Assembly: GCA_018971835.1 (NCBI GenBank)
Contig: JAGWZW010000007.1
Location: 1-64,000, forward strand
Reading direction: 5' to 3'
Length of the DNA: 64,000 nucleotides
From: Alphaproteobacteria bacterium
GTDB taxonomy: Bacteria > Pseudomonadota > Alphaproteobacteria > Micropepsales > Micropepsaceae
Part shown: piece by piece, positions 10,003 to 18,769 of the stretch
Layout of the letters: each line of letters opens with the position of its first letter
Position numbering within the stretch: position 1 is the stretch's first letter
Made by a program: the position numbers and the translations under genes
The notes under the pieces: generated by a model
Told to the model about the DNA's origin: nothing
Seen by the model: only the letters and a program-made list of their open reading frames with translations
Databases searched by the model: none

Positions 10003-10407
10003 ATGCACCGCATCGGCCTCAATATCGCCGTGGTGATGGCCGCGCTGCTGCTGGCGGCGATGGCCATCCTTGCCGCCGTCGGCTTCGCGGCGCTGGCGCT
10101 TTACCTCTATCTCGCGCCGCTCACCGGCGCGGCGATGGCGGCACTGGCGACGGCGCTGGCGTCACTGGTTTTCGTCCTGCTGGTAGCGGGGCTCGCCGCA
10201 CTGCTGGTGCGCCGGCCGCGAAAAGCTGCGGGCGATTTTTCGGGCCTTGCCGACGCGCTGGGCATCGGCGAATCGCTGGGCGCAGAAGGCCGGGCCTTTC
10301 TCTCCACCCATCTCTCCAAGGCCTCCCTGGTACTGTTCGGCCTGGGTTTGGTCATGGGGGTGAGCCCACGGCTGCGCAAGCTGATTACCGACCTGCTGTT
10401 GCGCTGA
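10003..10407 (+). CDS. YqjE-like membrane protein (holin superfamily III type)
   Basis: A 134-residue protein with two long hydrophobic helices at about 8-36 and 42-67, then a basic cytosolic stretch and a weaker hydrophobic segment (about 108-120). The ATG at 10003 starts 10 nt after the stop of the DUF883-like gene. A longer in-frame extension back to 9877 would overlap that gene heavily and is not used. This pair matches the yqjD-yqjE arrangement; its function (envelope stress or dormancy) is inferred only. Confidence 0.72.
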   Translation: MHRIGLNIAVVMAALLLAAMAILAAVGFAALALYLYLAPLTGAAMAALATALASLVFVLLVAGLAALLVRRPRKAAGDFSGLADALGIGESLGAEGRAFLSTHLSKASLVLFGLGLVMGVSPRLRKLITDLLLR

Positions 10408-10465
10408 ACGTATTGCGCAAAACGGGGATGGCGGCCGATACTGGCTCCTGCGAGCGGCAAATGGC

Positions 10466-11512
10466 ATGAAGATCGACGATCGGAGGCTGGCGAACTGGCT
10501 GGTCAGCGGCGCGGTGCTGCTGGCGCTGCTGGTTTATGGCCGGCCGCTGCTGGTACCGCTGGTGTTCGCACTGCTGCTCTGGGCGGTGCTGAACGCCCTG
10601 GCCGAGATGCTGGAACGCTTCCGCTTTCCGGCAATCCTCGCCTGGGTCACCGCCTTTGCGCTGATCGGGGCGGCGCTCTATTTCGTGGCGCTGGTGCTGG
10701 CCAACGAAGCCGCCGCACTTTCGGCCCAGGCGCCGGTCTATGCCAACAAGCTCTCGATGCTGTGGCGGCGCATTCCGTTCGAGCGGTTGCTGCCGACCTT
10801 CGAATTCGAATCGCTGCTGAAGCAATCCGACGTCGCCGGCCTGCTGGGCAGCACGGCCGCCTCCATCGGCAACATGCTGGTGGAATTGATCCTGGTGGTC
10901 ATCTATGTCGGCTTCCTGCTGGCCGAGCAGCGCAGCCTGCCCGCCAAGCTCGCCCGCCTGCAGCCGGACGCCAATGCCGAGGCTGAAAGCGCAAAAGTCA
11001 TCCACGCCATCGGTCAGCAGCTGCAGTCCTATCTGGGGGTCTGTACCTTTCTCAGCGTGGCAATGGGCGCGGCGACCTACGGTCTGCTGGTGCTGATGGG
11101 CGTCGACTTCGCCGGCTTCTGGGCGCTGGTGATGTTCCTGCTCACCTATATCCCCACGGTCGGCGCCGTCGGCGTGGTGCTGCCGGCGCTGATGGCGCTG
11201 GCGCAATTCCAGGCGCTGGGGCCGGCGCTGTCGATCATTCTCATCCTTGGGGCGGCACATTTCTTCCTGACCAACATCGTGGCCACCATCATGCTGGGCC
11301 GCTCGCTCAACCTCAGCCCCTTCGCCATCATCCTGTCGCTGACGTTCTGGGGCATGATCTGGGGTGTGGGCGGGCTGTTCCTGGCCGTGCCGCTGATGGG
11401 CGCGCTGGCGATCGCCTGCCGCCACCTCGACGGGCTCAACTGGATATCCGAGTTGATCGCCGGCCCGCCGCCCCGGCCGAGGCATCACAAAATCCGGAAC
11501 GCCGGGCCGTGA
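10466..11512 (+). CDS. AI-2E family transporter (PerM/TqsA-like)
   Basis: A 348-residue inner-membrane protein with seven to eight helices in the AI-2E exporter arrangement: two N-terminal helices, a soluble helical insertion (about 85-145), then a C-terminal bundle with the conserved [16 protein letters not shown] and [19 protein letters not shown]. Members export autoinducer-2 or exchange sodium for protons; the substrate cannot be chosen here. It lies 58 nt after the holin-like gene and may share its transcript. Confidence 0.9.
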   Translation: MKIDDRRLANWLVSGAVLLALLVYGRPLLVPLVFALLLWAVLNALAEMLERFRFPAILAWVTAFALIGAALYFVALVLANEAAALSAQAPVYANKLSMLWRRIPFERLLPTFEFESLLKQSDVAGLLGSTAASIGNMLVELILVVIYVGFLLAEQRSLPAKLARLQPDANAEAESAKVIHAIGQQLQSYLGVCTFLSVAMGAATYGLLVLMGVDFAGFWALVMFLLTYIPTVGAVGVVLPALMALAQFQALGPALSIILILGAAHFFLTNIVATIMLGRSLNLSPFAIILSLTFWGMIWGVGGLFLAVPLMGALAIACRHLDGLNWISELIAGPPPRPRHHKIRNAGP

Positions 11513-11618
11513 GACTGCTGCTGCGGTAAGATTGTCGTGCTGGCAGTTGCACCGCCATGCCTTTGCCTATAGGAATGGAAATGACAGTTCGAATTTGGTA
11601 ATCACAGAGTTTTACACT

Positions 11619-12545
11619 ATGAACTCGGAAAATATTGCAGCGACGGGCAGCCTCACCCATCTGCAGCGGCTGGAGGCGGAGTCGATCCACATCCTCCGCG
11701 AGGTGGCGGCGGCGTGCGAGCATCCGGTGATGCTCTATTCCATCGGCAAGGATTCGGCGGTGATGCTGCACCTGGCGATGAAGGCGTTCTATCCGGCCAA
11801 GCCGCCCTTCCCGCTGCTGCATGTCGATACCACCTGGAAGTTCAGGGCCATGTACGAGATGCGCGACCGCATGGCCGAAGAACTTGGCTTCGAACTTCTG
11901 GTGCATGTCAACGAAGATGGCCTACGCCAAGGCATCGGCCCCTTCAGCCACGGCTCGGCCGTCCACACCGACGTGATGAAGACGCAAGGCCTCAAGCAGG
12001 CGCTCGACAAATACGGCTTCGATGCGGCCTTCGGCGGCGCGCGGCGCGACGAGGAGAAGTCCCGCGCCAAGGAGCGTATCTTTTCCTTCCGCAGCGCCGG
12101 CCACCGCTGGGATCCCAAGAACCAGCGCCCGGAACTCTGGAAACTCTACAACGCCAGGAAGAACAAGGGCGAGAGCATCCGCGTCTTCCCGCTCTCCAAC
12201 TGGACCGAACTCGACATCTGGCAATACATCCACCTTCAGCACATCCCCATCGTGCCGCTCTATTTCGCGGCCGAACGGCCGGTGGTGGAACGCGACGGCG
12301 CGCTCATCATGGTGGACGACGAGCGCCTGCCCTTGCGTGACGGCGAAGTCCCGCAGCGGCGCATGGTGCGCTTCCGCACCCTGGGCTGCTATCCCTTGAC
12401 CGGCGCGGTGGAGAGCACGGCCACCACGCTGCCAGAGATCATTCAGGAGATGTTGCTGACCACGACCTCCGAACGCCAGGGCCGCGTGATCGATCACGAT
12501 CAGACGGCCTCCATGGAGAAGAAGAAGCAGGAGGGCTATTTCTGA
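11619..12545 (+). CDS. cysD: sulfate adenylyltransferase subunit 2
   Basis: ATP-pyrophosphatase-fold subunit that with CysN makes APS from sulfate and ATP. The 308-residue protein carries the PP-loop [13 protein letters not shown] near residue 47 and the C-terminal [16 protein letters not shown] at 11619 is the accepted start for CysD. Upstream, TTGCAC (11547-11552) and TATAGG (11568-11573) are weak -35/-10 candidates. The stop overlaps the cysNC start by one base (TGATG), indicating coupled translation. Confidence 0.97.
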   Translation: MNSENIAATGSLTHLQRLEAESIHILREVAAACEHPVMLYSIGKDSAVMLHLAMKAFYPAKPPFPLLHVDTTWKFRAMYEMRDRMAEELGFELLVHVNEDGLRQGIGPFSHGSAVHTDVMKTQGLKQALDKYGFDAAFGGARRDEEKSRAKERIFSFRSAGHRWDPKNQRPELWKLYNARKNKGESIRVFPLSNWTELDIWQYIHLQHIPIVPLYFAAERPVVERDGALIMVDDERLPLRDGEVPQRRMVRFRTLGCYPLTGAVESTATTLPEIIQEMLLTTTSERQGRVIDHDQTASMEKKKQEGYF

Positions 12546-14452
12546 TGGCGCACATCGGCACGTTGATCGAGAGCGATATCGAAGCCTATCTCGACCAGCA
12601 TCAGCACAAATCTCTTTTGCGCTTCATCACCTGCGGCTCGGTGGACGACGGCAAGTCCACCCTGATCGGCCGGCTGCTCTACGATTCGAAGATGATCTTC
12701 GAGGATCAGCTTGCCGCGCTCGAAGCCGATTCCAAAAAGATCGGCACCCAGGGCGGCGAGATCGATTTCGCGCTGCTGGTGGACGGCCTGGCCGCCGAGC
12801 GCGAACAGGGCATCACCATCGACGTCGCCTATCGCTTCTTCTCCACCGACAAGCGCAAGTTCATCGTCGCCGACACGCCGGGCCACGAACAGTACACCCG
12901 CAACATGGTGACGGGCGCCTCCACCGCCGATCTCGCCGTGATCCTGATCGACGCACGCAAGGGCGTGCTGACGCAAACGCGGCGGCATTCCTATCTGGTT
13001 CATTTGATGGGCATCCGCCATGTGGTGCTCGCCGTCAACAAGATGGACCTGATCGATTATTCGCGCGAACGCTTCGAGGAAATCGTCGCCGATTATCGCG
13101 CCTTCGCCGAGAGCATCGGGATCGCCAACGTCTTGGCGATCCCGATTTCCGGCCTCAAGGGCGACAACATCACAGCCAAGAGCGGCGCCACGCCCTGGTA
13201 CGAGGGCCCGGCGCTGATGGACCATCTCGAAACCGTGGAGATCGACGCGGCGCGGCTGGCGCGCGGGCCCTTCCGGCTGCCGGTACAGAGCGTCGCCCGG
13301 CCCAATTCCGAGTTCCGCGGCTTTGCCGGAATGATCGCCAGCGGCACGGTGCGCCCGGGCGATGCGGTGCGCGTGGCGCCCTCGGGCCGGACCAGCAAGA
13401 TCGCCCGCATCGTCACCGCCGACGGCGATCTGGCTGAAGCCGTGGCCGGCCAGTCTGTCACCCTTACGCTCGCCGACGAGGTCGATTGCTCGCGTGGCGA
13501 TGTGCTGGCCGCCGCCGACAGCCCGCCCGAAGTGGCCGACCAGTTCGAGACTACCATCGTCTGGATGGCCGACGAGCATCTGGTGCCCGGCCGGCCCTAC
13601 TGGCTGCGTGTCGGCACCAGGTTCGTCACCGCGCAGGTCACGGACATCAAGTACCGCATCGCCATCAATACGCTGGAGCACCTGGCCGCCAAACATCTGG
13701 CACTGAACGAGATCGCAGTCTGCAACATCAGCCTGGACCAGACCATCGCCTTCGATCCCTATGAGGTGACGCCCGACCTCGGCGGCTTCATCCTGGTCGA
13801 CCGGCTCTCCAACGCCACGGTGGGCGCGGGCCTGATCCATTTCGCCCTGCGCCGCGCGCACAACATCCACTGGCAGGCGCTCGACGTCTCCAAGAAGAGC
13901 CGCGCGGCTCAGATGGGCCAGAAGCCTGCGGTGCTCTGGTTCACCGGACTGTCCGGCTCGGGCAAATCCACCATCGCCAACCTGATCGAGAAGAAGCTGC
14001 TGGCCGAGGGCCGCTACACCTATCTGCTCGACGGCGACAATGTCCGCCACGGCCTCAACCGCGACCTTGGCTTCACCGAGGAGGACCGGGTGGAAAACAT
14101 CCGCCGCGTCGCCGAGGTGGCCAAGCTGATGGCCGATGCCGGGCTCATCGTGCTGACCAGCTTCATCTCGCCCTTCCGCGCCGAGCGCGACATGGCGCGC
14201 GGCCTGTTCGAGGACGGCGAGTTCTACGAGGTCTTCGTCGATACGCCGCTCGCGGTGGCGGAAAGCCGCGACGTCAAGGGCCTCTACAAGAAGGCGCGCG
14301 CCGGCCAACTCAAGAACTTCACCGGCATCGACAGCCCCTACGAGCCGCCGGAAAAACCCGAAATCACCATCGACACCACCGCCCTCAGCCCCGAACAGGC
14401 TGCGGACCAGATCCTCCTGAAGCTCAAGGAAGCTTCCCGCTTCACGGCCTGA
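12545..14452 (+). CDS. cysNC: fused sulfate adenylyltransferase GTPase subunit / adenylylsulfate kinase
   Basis: A 635-residue bifunctional protein. The N-terminal part (to about 450) is the CysN GTPase with P-loop GSVDDGKST, switch signature [12 protein letters not shown] and NKMD; it drives APS synthesis. The C-terminal part (from about 456) is the CysC kinase with P-loop GLSGSGKST, the [10 protein letters not shown] motif and SPFRAERD, turning APS into PAPS. Such NodQ-type fusions are common in alphaproteobacteria. It is translationally coupled to cysD. No cysH or sulfite reductase gene is in the window. Confidence 0.97.
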   Translation: MAHIGTLIESDIEAYLDQHQHKSLLRFITCGSVDDGKSTLIGRLLYDSKMIFEDQLAALEADSKKIGTQGGEIDFALLVDGLAAEREQGITIDVAYRFFSTDKRKFIVADTPGHEQYTRNMVTGASTADLAVILIDARKGVLTQTRRHSYLVHLMGIRHVVLAVNKMDLIDYSRERFEEIVADYRAFAESIGIANVLAIPISGLKGDNITAKSGATPWYEGPALMDHLETVEIDAARLARGPFRLPVQSVARPNSEFRGFAGMIASGTVRPGDAVRVAPSGRTSKIARIVTADGDLAEAVAGQSVTLTLADEVDCSRGDVLAAADSPPEVADQFETTIVWMADEHLVPGRPYWLRVGTRFVTAQVTDIKYRIAINTLEHLAAKHLALNEIAVCNISLDQTIAFDPYEVTPDLGGFILVDRLSNATVGAGLIHFALRRAHNIHWQALDVSKKSRAAQMGQKPAVLWFTGLSGSGKSTIANLIEKKLLAEGRYTYLLDGDNVRHGLNRDLGFTEEDRVENIRRVAEVAKLMADAGLIVLTSFISPFRAERDMARGLFEDGEFYEVFVDTPLAVAESRDVKGLYKKARAGQLKNFTGIDSPYEPPEKPEITIDTTALSPEQAADQILLKLKEASRFTA

Positions 14453-14469
14453 GCGATCGTGTATGATGG

Positions 14470-14493
14470 GCGGCCGCAGACCGGCGCGGCCGC
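14470..14493. terminator. GC hairpin after cysNC
   Basis: Two copies of GCGGCCGC (14470-14477, 14486-14493) can pair into an 8-bp stem with an 8-nt loop between the cysNC stop and the next gene's start. There is no run of T after it, so it is only a weak terminator candidate. Confidence 0.3.
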
Positions 14494-14509
14494 ACGTCAG
14501 ACAGGAACC

Positions 14510-16081
14510 ATGACAGCAATTTCGAACAACCCGGCGCCAGGCGAATCGGTGCGCGACACGCCGCTGGCCCTGCGCATCGCCATGACCTGCGCGATGATGG
14601 GTTCGTTCATGCAGGTGCTGGATTCGACCATCGCCAACGTCGCGCTACCCTATATGCAGGGCTCCCTGCAGGCCTCGCGCGACCAGATCACCTGGGTGCT
14701 GACGTCCTACGTCGTGGCCGCCGCAATCATGACCGCCCCGGTGGGCTGGATCGCCTCGCGCTTCGGGCGCAAGAATTCCTTCGTCGTCTGTATGGCCGGA
14801 TTCACCGTGACCTCCATGATGTGCGGAGCCGCGCAGACGCTGGACCAGATGATCCTGTTTCGCGTGCTGCAGGGCGTATTCGGCGCGGCGCTGTCGCCGC
14901 TGTCACAGGCCATCATCCTGGATCGCTATCCGCCGGAGAAACGCGGCGCCATCATGTCGATCTGGGGCATGGTGGTGATGGTGGGGCCGATCCTGGGGCC
15001 GACCTTGGGCGGCTATCTGACCGACAATTACACCTGGCGCTGGGTGTTCTACGTCAACGCGCCGGTGGGCATTCTCGCCACCGCCGGCCTCGTCATCTTC
15101 CTGGCCAACGACAAATACGGCGAAGCGCAGTCGTTCGACTGGACCGGCTTCGGGTTCTTCACCGTGGCGATCGGTGCGCTGCAGTTCCTGCTCGACCGCG
15201 GCACCACCAAGGACTGGTTCTCATCCAACGAGATCATCACCGAAGCGGTGCTGGCGGGCACAGGCTGCTATCTGTTCATCGTGCATTTCCTCACGGCCAG
15301 GCGCACCTTCATCCCGCACGGCCTGCTGACCGACCGCAACTACATGTCCGCGCTGGCGCTCACCTTCTTCATCTCGCTGCTGATGCTGGCGACGACCGCG
15401 CTGCTGCCGCCCTTCCTGCAGGATCTCGGCGGCTATTCGGTGCTCGAAACCGGGCTGATGCTGGCGCCGCGCGGGCTGGGCACCATGATCACCATGTTCG
15501 TCATCGGGCGGCTCGTGATGCGCATCGACGTGCGCCTGCCGATGGCGGTCGGTTCCGCCATCCTGACCTGGTCGATGTGGGAGATGTCGCGCTGGACCCC
15601 CGACATCGCGCCGATGTCGCTGGCGGTGACCACCTTCTTCCAGGGCATCGGCATGGGCCTGGTCTTCATTCCCAGCAACATCATGGCCTTCGCTACCTTG
15701 CCCGGACACTTCCGAACCGACGGCGCGGCAATGCTCAATCTGGTGCGCAATCTCGGCTCGGCCATTGGCGTTTCGGTCACCACCACGGCGCTGGCCAACA
15801 GCCTGCAGACCGCCCACGCCAGCCTCGCCGTCCACGTCTCTCCGTTCAACCGCGCGCTCAGCTATGGCGCGCCGGGGCTGATGTGGAACCCGCATCTGCC
15901 CTTCGGAGTGGCCATGATCAATGGCGTGATCGAGCAGAACGCCCTGGTCATCGCCTATTCCGATGTCTTCTACTTCATGCTGCTGCTCAGCCTGCCGGCC
16001 TTCCTCGTGCTGGCGCTGATCCCCAAGCCGGAGCCGACCCTGTCCAGCAAGACCGCCCCGGAACTGGAATTCATCGAATAG
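14510..16081 (+). CDS. DHA2 (EmrB/QacA) family multidrug efflux MFS protein
   Basis: A 523-residue permease with about 14 membrane helices. DHA2 signatures are present: MQVLDSTIANVALPYMQG in helix 1, GWIASRFGRKN in loop 2-3, and GPILGPTLGGYLTDNYTWRWVFYVN in helices 5-6. The ATG at 14510 has AGGA just upstream; an in-frame start at 14459 has no such site. These proteins normally work with an EmrA adaptor and TolC, but no adaptor gene is adjacent, so the partner must lie elsewhere or it works alone. Confidence 0.92.
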   Translation: MTAISNNPAPGESVRDTPLALRIAMTCAMMGSFMQVLDSTIANVALPYMQGSLQASRDQITWVLTSYVVAAAIMTAPVGWIASRFGRKNSFVVCMAGFTVTSMMCGAAQTLDQMILFRVLQGVFGAALSPLSQAIILDRYPPEKRGAIMSIWGMVVMVGPILGPTLGGYLTDNYTWRWVFYVNAPVGILATAGLVIFLANDKYGEAQSFDWTGFGFFTVAIGALQFLLDRGTTKDWFSSNEIITEAVLAGTGCYLFIVHFLTARRTFIPHGLLTDRNYMSALALTFFISLLMLATTALLPPFLQDLGGYSVLETGLMLAPRGLGTMITMFVIGRLVMRIDVRLPMAVGSAILTWSMWEMSRWTPDIAPMSLAVTTFFQGIGMGLVFIPSNIMAFATLPGHFRTDGAAMLNLVRNLGSAIGVSVTTTALANSLQTAHASLAVHVSPFNRALSYGAPGLMWNPHLPFGVAMINGVIEQNALVIAYSDVFYFMLLLSLPAFLVLALIPKPEPTLSSKTAPELEFIE

Positions 16082-16307
16082 TGCACCTCGCCGCCATGCC
16101 GCTGCGGTCCTGCGCCGTTTTGGAACAGAACAACCGGCAGAAGGCGCAAAAGCGCCCGGCCCGGCCGGCGAAAAGTGATCGCGGGGCCCCGGCACCTGTT
16201 GCAGTGGGGGCAATGTTCTAGGCATGATGCACATTGTCGCGCCTTGCCCGCCGCCGGACGGGCGCGCGCGGTCACGGATTGGCGCCCGGCATGTTATCGG
16301 CAGCATC

Positions 16308-16928
16308 ATGGCTAATTTCGAGAATAGCGGCTCCCGCTCCCTGGCCCAGGCTTCGGTCAAGGGGACGGTCAAATGGTTCAATGCGACAAAGGGATATGGC
16401 TTCATCACGCTGGACAACGGCGGTGACGCCTTCTGTCACGCCTCGGCGCTGGCGGCCCTGGGGGCCCCCAACGTTCCGCAAGGCGCAACCGTAGTCTGCG
16501 ACCTGCAGGATTCGCCCCGGGGGCTGCAGGTGGTGGCCGTTCACAGCATCGACACCAGCACGGCCGATCCGGCCCCTGCCCGGCGGCCGCGGCCATCCGG
16601 CGGGTTTGGCGGCGGATTTGGCGGCGGATTTGGCGGCGAGCGCGGCGGCTATGGTGGAGAACGCGGCGGCGGTTACGGTGGCGGCTTCGGCGGCGGCCAC
16701 CGTGATTCCGGCCCCAGCGGCCCGATGGTCGACGGAAAAGTGAAATTTTTCAACGATCAGAAGGGCTTCGGCTTCGTGATGCCGGAAAACGGCGGCGGCG
16801 ACGTCTATATCCATGCCAGTGCGCTGCGGCGCTCCGGCATTGCCGCGCTGAACCCGGAGCAGCGCATCCGCTACTCCACCCGGCAGGGCATGAAGGGCGT
16901 CGAAGTCGATCGGATCGAAGTGATCTGA
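16308..16928 (+). CDS. tandem cold-shock-domain protein with glycine-rich linker
   Basis: A 206-residue nucleic-acid-binding protein with two cold-shock domains. CSD1 (about 17-78) has RNP1 KGYGFIT and RNP2-like DAFCHASAL. CSD2 (about 142-206) has KGFGFVM and DVYIHASAL. Between them lies about 45 residues of Gly/Phe/Arg/Tyr repeats (GGFGGGFGGGFGGERGG type), a low-complexity segment resembling RGG-rich linkers of RNA-binding proteins. Double-CSD proteins are typical of alphaproteobacteria, but this linker is unusually long. The ATG at 16308 is used because CSD1 follows directly; its ribosome site is weak. Confidence 0.9.
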   Translation: MANFENSGSRSLAQASVKGTVKWFNATKGYGFITLDNGGDAFCHASALAALGAPNVPQGATVVCDLQDSPRGLQVVAVHSIDTSTADPAPARRPRPSGGFGGGFGGGFGGERGGYGGERGGGYGGGFGGGHRDSGPSGPMVDGKVKFFNDQKGFGFVMPENGGGDVYIHASALRRSGIAALNPEQRIRYSTRQGMKGVEVDRIEVI

Positions 16929-16962
16929 CAGCCCTTGCCGTTGCTAGTTTGTACCCACCCTC

Positions 16963-16983
16963 GGCAGGCAGAACGGGCCTGCC
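16963..16983. terminator. hairpin after the cold-shock gene
   Basis: GGCAGGC (16963-16969) pairs with GCCTGCC (16977-16983) around a 7-nt loop, 34 nt past the cold-shock stop and before the padR promoter. No T-tract follows. Confidence 0.35.
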
Positions 16984-17004
16984 GCCGGCGCGCGTCCGGT
17001 ATTC

Positions 17005-17033
17005 TTGAAACCATCGCCGTCAAGCCTATATAG
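17005..17033 (+). promoter_or_regulatory. promoter of padR-RND operon
   Basis: TTGAAA (17005-17010) is followed after 16 nt by TATATA (17027-17032), a good sigma-70-like pair for GC-rich DNA. The -10 overlaps the palindrome CTATATAG described in the operator entry. Confidence 0.55.
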
Positions 17034-17060
17034 CGTCGATCTATATCGAACCAATATAGA
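17026..17060. promoter_or_regulatory. likely PadR operator with three ATATAG half-sites
   Basis: TCTATAT (17040-17046) and ATATAGA (17054-17060) are a perfect 7-bp inverted repeat with a 7-nt spacer. A third copy, CTATATAG (17026-17033), is itself palindromic and covers the -10. The cluster ends 13 nt before the padR ATG, ideal for autorepression. Confidence 0.6.
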
Positions 17061-17073
17061 CGGGCTGGCGGCG

Positions 17074-17598
17074 ATGGACGTTCGTACGATCTGCCTGGGG
17101 CTTCTGACCCGGGGCGATGCGACGGGTTACGAGATCAGGAAGCTGTTCGAAGACGGCGGCTACCAGCATTTCGCCGCGGCGAGCTTCGGCTCCATCTACC
17201 CGGCGCTAAACCGGCTGACCCTTGAGGGCCTGGTTTCGGTGCGCGCGGAGGCGCAGGAGAAGCGGCCGGGCCGCAAGGTCTATTCCCTTACTCCCGCCGG
17301 TCGCGAAACCGTGACCGCCGCCCTGATGGAACCTATGGCAGAAGACAGGCATCGTTCGCCGTTCCTGTTCTCCATGCTTTTTTCGCACCTGTTGCCGCAA
17401 AAGCACGTCCTGGGGCTGATCGATACCTATATCCGGCAAAGCGAAGAGAAACTCGCCCAACTCGCCGAAGCCGATGCCGGCAAGCCGGGCGAAGCTTTCG
17501 TGATCGGTTTTGGGCGGGCGACCTACACCGCAATGCTGAGCTATCTGCGTGCCCATCGCGCAGAATTCGAACAACCCGCGGCTGCGGCCGCCGAATGA
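17074..17598 (+). CDS. PadR-family transcriptional regulator
   Basis: A 174-residue regulator with the PadR winged helix (GDATGYEIRKLFE, then FGSIYPALNRLTLEGLV, then GRKVYSLTPAGRE) and a helical C-terminal dimerisation arm. ATG at 17074 is used because homology begins there and a more upstream start would read through the operator. The adaptor and pump genes follow at 13 nt and by overlap, so it most likely represses this efflux operon until an inducer binds. Confidence 0.92.
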   Translation: MDVRTICLGLLTRGDATGYEIRKLFEDGGYQHFAAASFGSIYPALNRLTLEGLVSVRAEAQEKRPGRKVYSLTPAGRETVTAALMEPMAEDRHRSPFLFSMLFSHLLPQKHVLGLIDTYIRQSEEKLAQLAEADAGKPGEAFVIGFGRATYTAMLSYLRAHRAEFEQPAAAAAE

Positions 17599-17611
17599 CC
17601 GGGACCAACGC

Positions 17612-18769
17612 ATGTTCCGTAACCTGATCCGTGCGACCATCCGCTGGTATGAACAGCACCAGCCCGAATTCTGGCGCCGGATGAAACCCTCTTACCGCGC
17701 GGCGCTGGCCATCCTGGCGCTGGCCGTGCTGTGGATCGGCTCGGGACTCCTGACCGGGGCCGACTCGCGCCCCACGCCAAGCGACGCCGCCGCCAACACC
17801 TCCGATCAGATCCCGCGCGTCGGCGTAACGACACTTACCGCCGCGACGCGCAGCGCCACAGTGACCTTGCGCGGGCGCACCCAGGCACTGCATTCCGTAC
17901 AGGTGCGCGCCGAGGTCGAAGGCGTGATCAAGGCCATCCATTTTGAAAAGGGCGAGATGGTCAAAGCTGGCCAGGTGCTGTGCGAGATCGACCGCAACGA
18001 TCGCGGCGCCAAGCTCGATCAGGCGCGCGCACTGGTGGCGCAGATGCGCAAGCAGCACGACGTCGATCTGGAGCTGAAGAAAGAAGGCTTCCGCTCCGTT
18101 ACCCAGGTGGCGGCCTCCGAGGCGCAACTTGAAGCGGCGCTGGCAGCCGAGCGCACGCAGGAAATCCAGCTCGCCAACACCGATATCCGCGCCCCCTTCG
18201 CCGGTTATATCGACGACCGCTATGTCGACGTGGGCGATTACATGAGCGTCGGCGACAAGTGCGCCCTGTTGATCGCGCCCGAGCCCTTCCTCGCCGTGGG
18301 TCAAGTCTCCGAGGAGAACGTGGGCGAAATCCACCCCGGCGATCCGGCCAGCGCCGTACTCGTCTCCGGTGAAACGGTTGAAGGCAAGGTGCGCTTTGTC
18401 GCCAACAAGGCCGACGACGCCACCCGCACCTTCCGCGTCGAAGTGCAGCTCCCCAATCCCGACAACAAACTGCGCGATGGCGTCAGCGCCGACATCCACA
18501 TTCCGGTGAAGCAGCTGCAGGCGCAGAAACTCTCGCCTGGCATCCTGGTGCTGGACGATCATGGCGTGGTCGGCGTGCGCGCGGTGAAGAACGGCATCGT
18601 GCATTTCCTGCCGGTGCACATCGTCACCGACGGCCCGTCGGGCATGTGGGTCTCCGGCCTGCCCGACAGGGTCACGGTCATCACGGTCGGCCAGGAATTC
18701 GTCACCGACGGCGAGCACGTCGAGGCGGTGCCGGAAAAGGCGGCCGGGAAAGCTGGGCGGCCATCATGA
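17612..18769 (+). CDS. RND efflux periplasmic adaptor (HlyD/AcrA family)
   Basis: A 385-residue membrane fusion protein: N-terminal membrane anchor at about residues 32-50, a biotinyl-lipoyl half (VQVRAEVEGVIKAIHFEKGEMVKAGQVLCEID), a helical hairpin (about 130-175), the second lipoyl half (IRAPFAGYIDDRYVDVGDYM) and a beta-barrel. It links the inner-membrane pump to an outer-membrane channel; no TolC-type gene is adjacent. The start at 17612 lies 13 nt after padR. The stop overlaps the pump ATG (ATGA). Confidence 0.93.
   Translation: MFRNLIRATIRWYEQHQPEFWRRMKPSYRAALAILALAVLWIGSGLLTGADSRPTPSDAAANTSDQIPRVGVTTLTAATRSATVTLRGRTQALHSVQVRAEVEGVIKAIHFEKGEMVKAGQVLCEIDRNDRGAKLDQARALVAQMRKQHDVDLELKKEGFRSVTQVAASEAQLEAALAAERTQEIQLANTDIRAPFAGYIDDRYVDVGDYMSVGDKCALLIAPEPFLAVGQVSEENVGEIHPGDPASAVLVSGETVEGKVRFVANKADDATRTFRVEVQLPNPDNKLRDGVSADIHIPVKQLQAQKLSPGILVLDDHGVVGVRAVKNGIVHFLPVHIVTDGPSGMWVSGLPDRVTVITVGQEFVTDGEHVEAVPEKAAGKAGRPS

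Noticed and set aside
12536-14308. A 590-codon open frame antisense to cysNC
   Set aside because: It mirrors the codon structure of the strongly conserved cysNC gene and has the His/Asp/Arg-rich look of reverse-strand translations in GC-rich DNA. No domain is visible.
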